Assembly (NCBI RefSeq): GCF_030412015.1
Contig: NZ_JASNRD010000018.1
Span: 90,704-127,302 of the forward strand
Length of the DNA stretch: 36,599 nucleotides
Source of the DNA: Massilia sp. YIM B02763
Lineage (GTDB): Bacteria; Pseudomonadota; Gammaproteobacteria; Burkholderiales; Burkholderiaceae_D
Reading direction: 5' to 3'
The translations under genes were made by a program, and so were the position numbers. The notes under the pieces were generated by a model. It searched no databases. It worked only from the letters and a program-made list of their open reading frames with translations, and was not told the DNA's origin. This document shows, one piece after another, positions 25,152 to 32,155 of this stretch (the first letter of the stretch is position 1; the number at the start of each line of letters is the position of its first letter).

Positions 25152-25189
25152 GAAAAAGCCGCCACTGCGCTTTGCCGGGCGCTTTTTCC
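25151..25189 (+). terminator. Terminator after the P450 gene
   Basis: GGAAAAAGC (25151-25159) pairs with GCTTTTTCC (25181-25189) and begins on the last base of the P450 stop codon. The T run forms part of the distal arm, so it can end transcription in the plus direction. Confidence 0.6.
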
Positions 25190-25209
25190 AAGGCCGGGCA
25201 ACGGCGCGC

Positions 25210-25235
25210 TGCGCCGCCACATGGCGGCGCATAAT
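25210..25235. promoter_or_regulatory. Palindrome abutting a -10 element before the PEP-CTERM gene
   Basis: TGCGCCGCC (25210-25218) and GGCGGCGCA (25223-25231) form a perfect 9-bp inverted repeat around ACAT. The right arm runs directly into CATAAT (25230-25235), a plausible -10 box about 48 bp before the start codon. A repressor site overlapping the promoter is the likely reading. Confidence 0.45.
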
Positions 25236-25282
25236 CCCTTGGGCTCGCTTCCCCCTCCATCCTCCACCCGGCAGGAGTTGCC

Positions 25283-25942
25283 ATGACTTCGACACATGTG
25301 CGTCACGCTGTCACCCTTTCCATCACTTGCTTCGGCATCCTCGCTGGCGGTCAGGCCCTTGCCGCTCCCCTCGAACCGCTGTGGTACCGCACGACGGTCG
25401 ATACCAGCCGCGACAACGTGCATTTCGCGATCGGCTTCAACCGCGCGCCAGACCTGACCACCCTCGACGCCGCTGGGCGCCAGGTCGACAGTTTCCAGAT
25501 CTGGACCGACGACAACGGCACGCTGCCCTTCTTCGACGCCGCGCGCGTAGGCTGGGGCGGACTGCCCGAGGGCGGCTCGGCCGTCCTGTCCGTGGCAGCG
25601 GTCCCAAGCACCGGCGAACTCGAATACATCAAGGTGCGCTCAAGCAGCTGGCCCGGGCCGTGGTCGGCGAACGGCTGGGGATCGGTGGAAGCGCGCGCAG
25701 GCTATATCCTGGGCGCCGACAACGTGTTCAGTTTCGACGTGCCGCTGGGGCTGCTCGCCAATAGTGGGGACGGGCGTTTCTATTACACGCTTGAAACGTA
25801 CGACACCGGCGGCACCATCTCGTCCAACAACGGCTACAGCGGCTATACCTACGTCGTCGGCGCGGTGCCCGAGCCGTCGATGATGGCCTTGGCCCTGGCA
25901 GGGCTGGGTCTGCTGGGAGCAGCGGCACGGCGCAGGCGTTGA
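25283..25942 (+). CDS. PEP-CTERM sorting-domain exported protein
   Basis: 219 residues. A signal peptide (about 1-28, ending ALA) leads to a secreted domain rich in beta strand and aromatic residues, of no family I recognise. The C-terminus is a textbook PEP-CTERM signal: VPEPS, a hydrophobic helix (MMALALAGLGLLGAA) and a final RRRR. Such proteins are processed by an exosortase (EpsH/XrtA family), often in exopolysaccharide-producing bacteria. No exosortase gene is in the window. AGGAG precedes the ATG. Confidence 0.85.
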   Translation: MTSTHVRHAVTLSITCFGILAGGQALAAPLEPLWYRTTVDTSRDNVHFAIGFNRAPDLTTLDAAGRQVDSFQIWTDDNGTLPFFDAARVGWGGLPEGGSAVLSVAAVPSTGELEYIKVRSSSWPGPWSANGWGSVEARAGYILGADNVFSFDVPLGLLANSGDGRFYYTLETYDTGGTISSNNGYSGYTYVVGAVPEPSMMALALAGLGLLGAAARRRR

Positions 25943-25960
25943 ATGGTCTTCCGCGGTCGT

Positions 25961-25987
25961 CCCATGTGCCAACAAGAGGCACATGGG
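25961..25987. repeat. Inverted repeat after the PEP-CTERM gene
   Basis: CCCATGTGCC and GGCACATGGG form a perfect 10-bp stem with a 7-base loop, 18 bp past the stop codon. The tail (TTCAACACG) has almost no T run, so it is at best a weak terminator. Confidence 0.45.
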
Positions 25988-26087
25988 TTCAACACGACGG
26001 AATGGTTCGGCCGACGGTGTAGCAAACTGTATTGCTTTGTGTTCGACCTGATTGTTTGTCCACAATCGGGCCGCGTCATCGTGCCGC

Positions 26088-26142
26088 TTACTCGACCCTT
26101 ACTCGACCCTTACTCGCCCCTTACTCGCCCCTTACTCGACCG
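26088..26142. repeat. Five tandem 11-bp copies carrying the glmS stop codon
   Basis: TTACTCGACCC (26088, 26099), TTACTCGCCCC (26110, 26121) and TTACTCGACCG (26132) follow each other without gaps. On the minus strand each unit reads GAGTAA. The last unit contains the real glmS end (GTC GAG TAA), and the other four lie just downstream. Since 11 is not a multiple of 3, the copies place TAA in all three frames. Confidence 0.9.
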
Positions 26143-27961
26143 TCACCGACTTCGCCAGATTCCTCGGCTTGTCGACGTCGGTCCCGCGCGCCAGCGCCGT
26201 GTGGTACGCCAGCAGCTGCAGCGCCGCCACGTGCAGGATCGGCGACAACAGGCCATAGTTCTCCGGCAGGCGGATCACGTGCAGGCCGTCGCCCGACGTG
26301 ATGCGCGAATCGACGTCGGCGAACACGTACAGCTGGCCGCCGCGGGCGCGCACTTCCTGCATGTTCGACTTCAGCTTTTCCAGCAGCGCGTCGTTCGGGG
26401 CGATCGTCACCACGGGCATTTCTTCCGTCACGAGCGCCAGCGGGCCGTGCTTCAGCTCGCCGGCCGGATAGGCTTCGGCGTGGATGTACGAGATTTCCTT
26501 CAGCTTCAGCGCGCCTTCCAGGGCGATCGGGTAGTGCATGCCGCGGCCCAGGAACAGGGCGTTTTCCTTGCGCGCGAATTCCTCGGCCCAGGCGATGACC
26601 TGCGGCTCCAGCGCCAGCACCGAGCTCAATGCCACCGGCAGGTGGCGCATCTGCTTCAGGTAGTTGGCTTCCTGCTCGTCCGTCAGGCGGCCGTTCACTT
26701 GCGCCAGCGTCAGCGTCAGCAGGAACAGCGCGGCCAGCTGCGTGGTGAAGGCCTTGGTGGAGGCGACGCCCACTTCGACGCCGGCGCGGGTGATGTAGGC
26801 CAGCTTGCACTCGCGCACCATCGCGCTGGTGGCGACGTTGCAGATGGTCAGCGTGTTGACCATGCCCAGGCTGCGCGCATGCTTCAGCGCGGCCAAGGTG
26901 TCGGCCGTTTCTCCGGACTGCGAGATCGTCACGACCAGCGTGTTCGGGTGCGGGACGCTGTCGCGGTAGCGGTATTCGCTGGCGATCTCGACGTTCACCG
27001 GCAGCTGGGCCACCGATTCGATCCAGTATTTCGCCGTCAGGCCGGCGTAGTAGCTGGTGCCGCAGGCCAGGATCAGCACGCGGTCGATTTCCTTGAACAC
27101 GCGGTAGGCCTGGTCGCCGAACAGTTCCGGCATGATGCCGGTGACGCCTTCGAGGGTGTCGCCGACGACGCGCGGCTGCTCGAAGATTTCCTTCTGCATG
27201 TAGTGGCGGTACGGGCCCAGCTCGGCCGCGCCCGTGTGCGCATGCACCGTCTTGACTTCGCGCTCGGCCGGGCGGCCGTTGGCGTCGACGATCCAGTAGC
27301 GAGCCAGCTGCAGGTCGACCACGTCGCCTTCTTCCAGGTAGATGATCTGGTCGGTGGTACCGGCCAGCGCCATCGCGTCGGAGGCGACGAAGTTCTCGCC
27401 GTTGCCCAGGCCGACGATCAGCGGCGAGCCCTGGCGCGCGGCCACGACGCGGTGCGGCTCTTCGCGGCAGAACACGGCGATCGCATAGGCGCCGTGCAGG
27501 CGCTTGACGGCCTGCTGGACGGTGTCGAACAAATCGCCGTCGTACATGTGGTCGACGAGGTGGGCGATGACTTCGGTGTCGGTCTGGCTCTGGAACACAT
27601 AGCCGAGGGCGGTCAGCTCGGCGCGCAGCTCGTCGTGGTTCTCGATGATGCCGTTATGGACCAGGGCGATGCGCGCATTCTCTTCGCTCGGCGAAAAGTG
27701 CGGGTGGGCATTCTTGGTGGCCGGCGCGCCGTGCGTGGCCCAGCGGGTGTGGGCGATGCCGGTGAAACCTTCCAGGCCCGTTTCGCGGACTTGCGTCTCG
27801 AGGTCGGCCACGCGCGAGGTGCTGCGCGAACGGGCCAGGTTGCCATCCACGTGCAGCGCGACGCCGCAGGAATCGTAGCCACGATACTCGAGACGCTTCA
27901 AGCCTTCGATCAGGATGGGGGTGATGTTGCGCTGGGCAACGGCGCCGACGATACCGCACAT
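26132..27961 (-). CDS. glmS: Glutamine-fructose-6-phosphate aminotransferase GlmS
   Basis: 609 residues. Makes glucosamine-6-phosphate from fructose-6-phosphate and glutamine, the first step toward UDP-GlcNAc. The N-terminal glutaminase domain opens MCGIVGAVAQ, with Cys2 as the nucleophile after Met removal. Two SIS domains follow (SQSGETADT, SYIHAEAYPAGELKHGP), ending LAKSVTVE. The frame has an earlier ATG at 27973, but the nucleophile must be N-terminal, so 27961 is used; GGAG lies upstream. It diverges from the Lrp-type gene. There is no sign of the Gram-positive glmS ribozyme. The gene ends inside an 11-bp tandem repeat. Confidence 0.97.
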   Translation of the reverse strand: MCGIVGAVAQRNITPILIEGLKRLEYRGYDSCGVALHVDGNLARSRSTSRVADLETQVRETGLEGFTGIAHTRWATHGAPATKNAHPHFSPSEENARIALVHNGIIENHDELRAELTALGYVFQSQTDTEVIAHLVDHMYDGDLFDTVQQAVKRLHGAYAIAVFCREEPHRVVAARQGSPLIVGLGNGENFVASDAMALAGTTDQIIYLEEGDVVDLQLARYWIVDANGRPAEREVKTVHAHTGAAELGPYRHYMQKEIFEQPRVVGDTLEGVTGIMPELFGDQAYRVFKEIDRVLILACGTSYYAGLTAKYWIESVAQLPVNVEIASEYRYRDSVPHPNTLVVTISQSGETADTLAALKHARSLGMVNTLTICNVATSAMVRECKLAYITRAGVEVGVASTKAFTTQLAALFLLTLTLAQVNGRLTDEQEANYLKQMRHLPVALSSVLALEPQVIAWAEEFARKENALFLGRGMHYPIALEGALKLKEISYIHAEAYPAGELKHGPLALVTEEMPVVTIAPNDALLEKLKSNMQEVRARGGQLYVFADVDSRITSGDGLHVIRLPENYGLLSPILHVAALQLLAYHTALARGTDVDKPRNLAKSVTVE

Positions 27962-28010
27962 GGGACTCTCCAAGAATTTAACTAACGCAACAACTGTAGA
28001 ACATTCAGGA

Positions 28011-28084
28011 TGAAATAAGCTTTCAGTGCGCAGCCACTTTTGAAATAATATTTCATGCTAAGCTCACGATGAAATATTATTTCA
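28011..28084. promoter_or_regulatory. Three phased TGAAA-N5-TTTCA palindromes (Lrp-type operator)
   Basis: TGAAATAAGCTTTCA (28011-28025), TGAAATAATATTTCA (28041-28055) and TGAAATATTATTTCA (28070-28084) have centres 30 and 29 bp apart. All three share TGAAA-N5-TTTCA. They fill the 147-bp region between glmS and the Lrp-type gene. Even spacing near three helical turns fits DNA wrapped around an Lrp/AsnC octamer. The sites are seen directly; the binding protein is inferred from position. Confidence 0.8.
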
Positions 28085-28108
28085 AATACGTCGAAATATT
28101 TTATAAAA

Positions 28109-28582
28109 ATGTCAGAAACTACCGAACAACTAGACGATATCGATCGTCGCATCCTGAATGCCCTGCAAATTGATGCCTCGCATACCAATGCAGAGCTGGC
28201 TGAACTTGTCCACGTGTCGCAGCCGACGTGCCTGCGCCGGGTCAAACAGCTCACGGAAAACGGTGTTATCGAAAGGCAAGTCGCCATCGTGGCACCGGAC
28301 AAGGTGGGCGCCAGGCTGACGGCCATCGTCGAGATCACGCTCGACGTGCAGGCAGCCGACCGCATGGAAGAGTTCGAAAACGTCGTCGCCGACGAGGCGG
28401 CCGTGCTGCAATGCTACCGGGTATCGCCTGGTCCGGATTTCGTGCTCATGGTGCAGGTGGCGGACATGCCGGCCTACCACGCGCTGGCGCACCGCCTGTT
28501 CACCACCCATAGCAATGTACGCAACGTCAAAGCCTATTTCTCGACCTTCCGCAGCAAGTTCGAAACGCGCATCGCCGTCTGA
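28109..28582 (+). CDS. Lrp/AsnC-family transcriptional regulator
   Basis: 157 residues. An N-terminal helix-turn-helix (about 8-65; LDDIDRRILNALQIDASHTNAELAELVHVSQPTCLRRVKQL) is followed by a C-terminal RAM ligand-binding domain (about 70-150; VLQCYRVSPGPDFVLMVQV). Lrp/AsnC proteins sense amino acids or related small molecules and form octamers. No Shine-Dalgarno is visible before the ATG (AT-rich TTTTATAAAA), so it may be leaderless. It diverges from glmS over the palindrome array at 28011-28084 and converges on glmU. Confidence 0.93.
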   Translation: MSETTEQLDDIDRRILNALQIDASHTNAELAELVHVSQPTCLRRVKQLTENGVIERQVAIVAPDKVGARLTAIVEITLDVQAADRMEEFENVVADEAAVLQCYRVSPGPDFVLMVQVADMPAYHALAHRLFTTHSNVRNVKAYFSTFRSKFETRIAV

Positions 28583-28595
28583 CGGCAGTGGAAAA

Positions 28596-28629
28596 CCATC
28601 CACATTCATCCACACCCTCCTGTGGATAA
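28596..28629. promoter_or_regulatory. DnaA-box-like sites in inverted arrangement
   Basis: CCATCCACA (28596-28604), TCATCCACA (28606-28614) and, on the other strand, TGTGGATAA (28621-28629) lie within 34 bp just after the Lrp-type gene. The last equals the complement of the consensus DnaA box TTATCCACA. ATCCACA/TGTGGAT can also fold as a 7-bp stem with a 6-base loop, but no T run follows. The stretch 28630-28740 that separates this from the tandem array shows nothing else. Confidence 0.55.
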
Positions 28630-28740
28630 CCCAGCCGTTCCAGCCATGCCCTTATTCCGGGCGCATACCGACTAGAGGCCGCACCCCGCATCGCACAAGG
28701 CTTTGCGGCAACCACCCTCGATACCGGGATGCGGCAGGCT

Positions 28741-28922
28741 TGTGGATGACTTTGTGGATACCGCTGTGGAAGAGCGGTTGACATCCCTGTGCATAGCCAG
28801 TGGAACACCATGTGCACAGACGGTGGACCAGGCTGTGGTTTTCCTGTGCACCTGGCTGTGCTCAAGCTGTGATTTTGCTGGGGAAGAGGTGTTGATACGC
28901 TGTGCCCATCCGGTGGACAGGC
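28741..28922. repeat. Sixteen contiguous 11-12 bp TGTGGAT-like units
   Basis: The whole 182 bp can be cut into units without gaps, starting at 28741, 28753, 28765, 28777, 28788, 28799, 28811, 28822, 28834, 28845, 28857, 28868, 28879, 28890, 28901 and 28912. Thirteen of the sixteen have GTG at unit positions 2-4, and most end in C. The first three are closest to a DnaA box (TGTGGATGA, TGTGGATAC, TGTGGAAGA); later units drift. It lies between two convergent genes, 22 bp from the glmU stop, so promoter function is unlikely. Confidence 0.8.
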
Positions 28923-28944
28923 ACAGCGAAGAGGAGGAGGGGGC

Positions 28945-30321
28945 TTACTTCTTGACCTTGACGGGGCGCTGCCAGTTTTCGACCGTGAGCTGCTTCGGAC
29001 GCGAAATCGTCAGCTTGCCGGCCGGCGCATTCTTGGTCAGCGTGGTGCCGGCGCCCAGCGTCGCGCCCTTGCCGACGGTGACGGGCGCCACCAGCTGGCT
29101 GTCGCTGCCGATGAAGGCGTCGTCCTCGATGACCGTGCGGTGCTTGTTCGCGCCATCGTAGTTGCAGGTGATGGTGCCGGCGCCGATGTTCACGCGCGAG
29201 CCGACGTCGGCATCGCCCACGTAGGCCAGGTGGTTCGCCTTGCTGTGCGCGGCGACCTTGCTGTTCTTGACCTCGACGAAGTTGCCGATGTGGACATCCT
29301 GGCCCAGTTCGGTACCGGGACGCAGGCGCGCATACGGGCCGATGACCGATTGTTCGCCGACGATCGCCTCCTCGAAGTGGCAGAACGGTTTTACCTGGGC
29401 GCCGGCCGCGACCCTGGTGTCGACCAGCACGCAGTTGGCGCCGACGGTCACGCCGTCGCCCAGTTCCACGCGGCCCTCGAACACGCAGCCGACGTCGATG
29501 GTCACGTCTCGCCCGCACACGAGCTCGCCGCGCACGTCGATGCGCGCCGGATCCATCAGCGTCACCCCCTGCTCGAGCAGGCGCGTGGCGATGTTCAGCT
29601 GGTGGCGGCGCTCCAGCTCGGCCAGCTGCACCTTGCTGTTCACGCCCGCGACTTCCCACTCGGCGCCGGGCTGGCTCGATACGACGGGCACGCCGTTCGC
29701 CACGGCCTGCGCCACGATGTCGGTCAGGTAGTACTCGCCCTGGGCATTGTCGTTCTTGAGCGCATTCAGCCAGCCGGTCAGGTGGCGGGTCGGGATCACC
29801 ATGATGCCGCTATTGATTTCCTTGATGGCACGCTCGGCTTCGCTCGCATCCTTTTCCTCGACGATGCGCACGATGCGGCCGTCTTCGCGCACGATGCGGC
29901 CCAGGCCGAAGGGATTGGCCTGCTCGACGGTCAGGATCGCCAGCTTGTCGTTACCAGCGGCCTCGACCAGGCGGCGCAGCGAATCGGCCGTGGTCAGCGG
30001 GACGTCGCCGTACAGCACCAGCGTCGGCGCATCCTCGTCGATCTGCGGCAGGGCCTGCATCACGGCATGGCCGGTACCCAGCTGCGGCTGCTGCAGCGCC
30101 GTGTCGATGGCGATGCCGGCTTCGCTTCCCCAGCCCTGGACGGCAGTCGGCACCGCTGCGCCGCCGTGTCCGTAAATCACGCATAATTTGCTCGGGTTCA
30201 GGCTGAGTGCGGTGTCGATAACATGCTGCAACAGCGGCTTCCCGGCCAGTGGATGCAAGACTTTCGGCAAGGCGGACTGCATGCGTTTGCCCATGCCGGC
30301 GGCGAGGATGACTACGTTCAT
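28945..30321 (-). CDS. glmU: Bifunctional UDP-GlcNAc pyrophosphorylase/GlcN-1-P acetyltransferase GlmU
   Basis: 458 residues. Acetylates glucosamine-1-phosphate and couples it to UTP to give UDP-GlcNAc for peptidoglycan and LPS. The N-terminal uridylyltransferase domain has LAAGMGKRMQSALPKVLHPLAGKP and YGDVPL. The C-terminal left-handed beta helix contains HIGNFVEVKNSKVAAHSKAN, YVGDADVG and NIGAGTITCNYDGANK, and ends KVKK. It shares a pathway with glmS 1 kb away on the same strand; the lrp-like gene lies between them on the opposite strand. Its start codon is only 27 bp from that of the divergent lipoprotein gene. Confidence 0.97.
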   Translation of the reverse strand: MNVVILAAGMGKRMQSALPKVLHPLAGKPLLQHVIDTALSLNPSKLCVIYGHGGAAVPTAVQGWGSEAGIAIDTALQQPQLGTGHAVMQALPQIDEDAPTLVLYGDVPLTTADSLRRLVEAAGNDKLAILTVEQANPFGLGRIVREDGRIVRIVEEKDASEAERAIKEINSGIMVIPTRHLTGWLNALKNDNAQGEYYLTDIVAQAVANGVPVVSSQPGAEWEVAGVNSKVQLAELERRHQLNIATRLLEQGVTLMDPARIDVRGELVCGRDVTIDVGCVFEGRVELGDGVTVGANCVLVDTRVAAGAQVKPFCHFEEAIVGEQSVIGPYARLRPGTELGQDVHIGNFVEVKNSKVAAHSKANHLAYVGDADVGSRVNIGAGTITCNYDGANKHRTVIEDDAFIGSDSQLVAPVTVGKGATLGAGTTLTKNAPAGKLTISRPKQLTVENWQRPVKVKK

Positions 30322-30348
30322 AAGCCGTTCTCAATCGAGTTAATAAAG

Positions 30349-31257
30349 ATGAAAAAGTTTAACACGCCCCTATTACAGCAAACTTCCCTGATCCAGCGCG
30401 TGCGCACGCTGTTCCTTATCGGCCTGATGGTGCTCGCGGCCGGCTGCAGCACGATCCGCTTCACCTACAACCACGGCGACACGCTGCTGTACTGGTGGCT
30501 GAACGCTTATCTCGACCTCGACAGCGACCAGTCGGACTGGGTCAAGAAAGACATCGATAAACTGTTCCAGTGGCACCGCTCGACCCAGCTGCGCGACTAT
30601 GCCGGCCTGCTGGGCAAGATGCAGCGCCAGCTGGCCGACGGCAACGTCACCCAGGACGAGCTGCTGGGCGACTACCGCGACATCAAGGCGCGTACCGAAC
30701 TGCTCGCCTTCAAGGCCTTGCCGGACCTGGCCGACCTCGCCATGTCGATCAAGCCGGACCAGATCGAGCAAATGGAGAAGAAATTTGCCAAGAACAATAA
30801 CGACTACCGCAAGAAATTCATCAGCGGCAGCGTCGAAGACCGGCAGAAGGAACACTTCAAGAAGACGATGGAACAGTTCAACCTGTGGTTCGGCAGCTTC
30901 AGCCGCGAGCAGGAAGCGCAGTTGCGCAAGCTGTCCGATGCGCGTCCGCTCGACGACGAGGTCTTCCTGCAGGAGCGCATGCTGCGCCAGAAGAAGATCG
31001 TCGCCACCTTGCGCCGCATCCAGCAGGAAAAGCTGAACAAGGAACAGACGATGTCGGCGGTGCACGGCCTGCTGCGCGACTTCTTCGACCGCATGGACGC
31101 GCCGGAACGCAAGGCGTTCTATGACAGCTATGTCGACAGCACGTCGAAATTCATCGTCGCGGCGGTCAAGCTGACGACGCCGGAACAGAAGGCGCATGCA
31201 CAGAAACGCATGCAGGGCTGGATCGACGATCTGAATTCGCTCGCGGCCGGCAAGTGA
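30349..31257 (+). CDS. DUF6279-family lipoprotein
   Basis: 302 residues. The leader ends MVLAAGC, with Cys33 as the lipidation site. The mature part (STIRFTYNHGDTLLYWWLNAYLDLDSDQ) is the hallmark of the DUF6279 family, mostly alpha-helical and charged (QMEKKFAKNNNDYRKKF). Molecular function is not known. The ATG at 30349 is chosen to give a normal lipoprotein leader; the frame runs upstream into glmU on the other strand. Only a weak AAAG lies before it. The promoter must overlap the 5' part of glmU. Confidence 0.85.
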   Translation: MKKFNTPLLQQTSLIQRVRTLFLIGLMVLAAGCSTIRFTYNHGDTLLYWWLNAYLDLDSDQSDWVKKDIDKLFQWHRSTQLRDYAGLLGKMQRQLADGNVTQDELLGDYRDIKARTELLAFKALPDLADLAMSIKPDQIEQMEKKFAKNNNDYRKKFISGSVEDRQKEHFKKTMEQFNLWFGSFSREQEAQLRKLSDARPLDDEVFLQERMLRQKKIVATLRRIQQEKLNKEQTMSAVHGLLRDFFDRMDAPERKAFYDSYVDSTSKFIVAAVKLTTPEQKAHAQKRMQGWIDDLNSLAAGK

Positions 31258-31259
31258 GG

Positions 31260-31332
31260 ATGGTGGGCACATGGTGCCCACCATTCAAAAGTCGTCACGC
31301 TTTGGCCGTAGGGTGGGCACCACGTGCCCACC
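31260..31332. repeat. Pair of REP-like GTGGGCAC hairpins
   Basis: ATGGTGGGCAC/GTGCCCACCAT (31260-31284, perfect 11-bp stem, loop ATG) and GGTGGGCAC/GTGCCCACC (31312-31332, perfect 9-bp stem, loop CAC) lie 27 bp apart, right after the DUF6279 stop. The shared stem GGTGGGCAC marks them as two copies of one palindromic element, arranged like a REP doublet. They may also act as a transcript end. Confidence 0.75.
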
Positions 31333-31363
31333 ATCCCTCCGAAATACCCGCTTCCCTGCATGC

Positions 31364-31369
31364 TATAGT
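31364..31369 (+). promoter_or_regulatory. Extended -10 box of rsmD
   Basis: TGCTATAGT (31361-31369) is an extended -10 element with TATAGT ending 6 bases before the rsmD ATG. Transcription would start at or next to the start codon, so the mRNA is probably leaderless; no Shine-Dalgarno is present. Confidence 0.5.
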
Positions 31370-31375
31370 CCCGCC

Positions 31376-32020
31376 ATGCAAAAGAAGCCCTCCCACTCCT
31401 ACCCGCGCCGTCCCGGCCCGCCGCAACAAGTCCGCATCATCGGCGGCGACTGGAAACGCACCCCGCTCCCCGTCCTCGATGCCTTCGGCCTGCGCCCGAC
31501 CCCGGACCGCGTGCGCGAAACCGTCTTCAACTGGATCAACCACCAGATGGATGCCGACTGGAACCAGGCCGACGTCCTCGACCTGTTCGCCGGCAGCGGC
31601 GCCCTCGGTTTCGAGGCGGCCAGCCGCGGCGCCCGCTCCGTGACCATGGTCGATACCGTCGGCCCCGTCGTGCGCCAGCTCGAACAGATCAAGGACAAGC
31701 TGAAGGCCGACAAGGTCAAGGTGCTGCGTGCGGATGCGCTCGCCGTCGCGCGCGACCTGGCCCAGCGCGGCCAGCGCTTCGACGTGATCTTCCTCGATCC
31801 GCCCTACCAGCAGGATTTCCTGAGCCAGGCCTTGCCGCTGTGCGCCGCCCTGCTGAAGGAAGGCGGTCTGGTGTATGCTGAATCCGGCGAACGCCTGCCG
31901 TTTCCGGAGCAGCAAGGTGACGACATGCCGGACGAGGTGCCGGAGTGGCTGCAGGGATGGGAGCTCGTGCGCGGCGACAAGGCCGGCATGGTGTACTTCC
32001 ATCTGCTGAAGCTGGACTGA
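31376..32020 (+). CDS. rsmD: 16S rRNA (guanine966-N2)-methyltransferase RsmD
   Basis: 214 residues. Methylates G966 of 16S rRNA using SAM. The basic N-terminus is followed by VRIIGGDWKRTPLPV and LRPTPDRVRETVFNWI, both typical of RsmD. Then come the SAM motif VLDLFAGSGALGFEAASRG and the catalytic DPPY (141-144). The ATG at 31376 is preferred over longer in-frame starts because those would lie inside the REP-like repeats. It stands before coaD, a common RsmD-CoaD pairing. Confidence 0.93.
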   Translation: MQKKPSHSYPRRPGPPQQVRIIGGDWKRTPLPVLDAFGLRPTPDRVRETVFNWINHQMDADWNQADVLDLFAGSGALGFEAASRGARSVTMVDTVGPVVRQLEQIKDKLKADKVKVLRADALAVARDLAQRGQRFDVIFLDPPYQQDFLSQALPLCAALLKEGGLVYAESGERLPFPEQQGDDMPDEVPEWLQGWELVRGDKAGMVYFHLLKLD

Positions 32021-32036
32021 CTCAGTTGCACTAAAA

Positions 32037-32119
32037 CACCGCCTAGCGGTGATAATCTGCTTAAAGTTTAAGCAAACAACGCCCCATTCCGGGGCGGCTG
32101 CCGAAATTTCAGGCATAAT
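32037..32119. promoter_or_regulatory. Three inverted repeats and coaD promoter candidate
   Basis: CACCGC/GCGGTG (32037-32051), GCTTAAAGTTTAAGC (32059-32073) and GCCCC/GGGGC (32081-32095) follow each other between rsmD and coaD. None has a T run. An extended -10-like GGCATAAT (CATAAT at 32114-32119) lies 36 bp before the coaD start. Confidence 0.4.
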
Positions 32120-32155
32120 GCGCGTCTATTCAGGTGCATTTTCCAGGGAGCCGCA

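Noticed and set aside
26088..26142. CRISPR-like repeat
   Set aside because: Units of 11 bp are directly adjacent with no spacers; it is a tandem repeat.
27962..28108. glmS ribozyme or riboswitch
   Set aside because: The leader is short and filled with palindromic operator-like sites; the ribozyme is a Gram-positive feature and its core is not present.
28703..29161. 152-codon plus-strand frame across the repeat array
   Set aside because: It reads through the tandem units and the antisense of glmU, with no ribosome binding site or motif.
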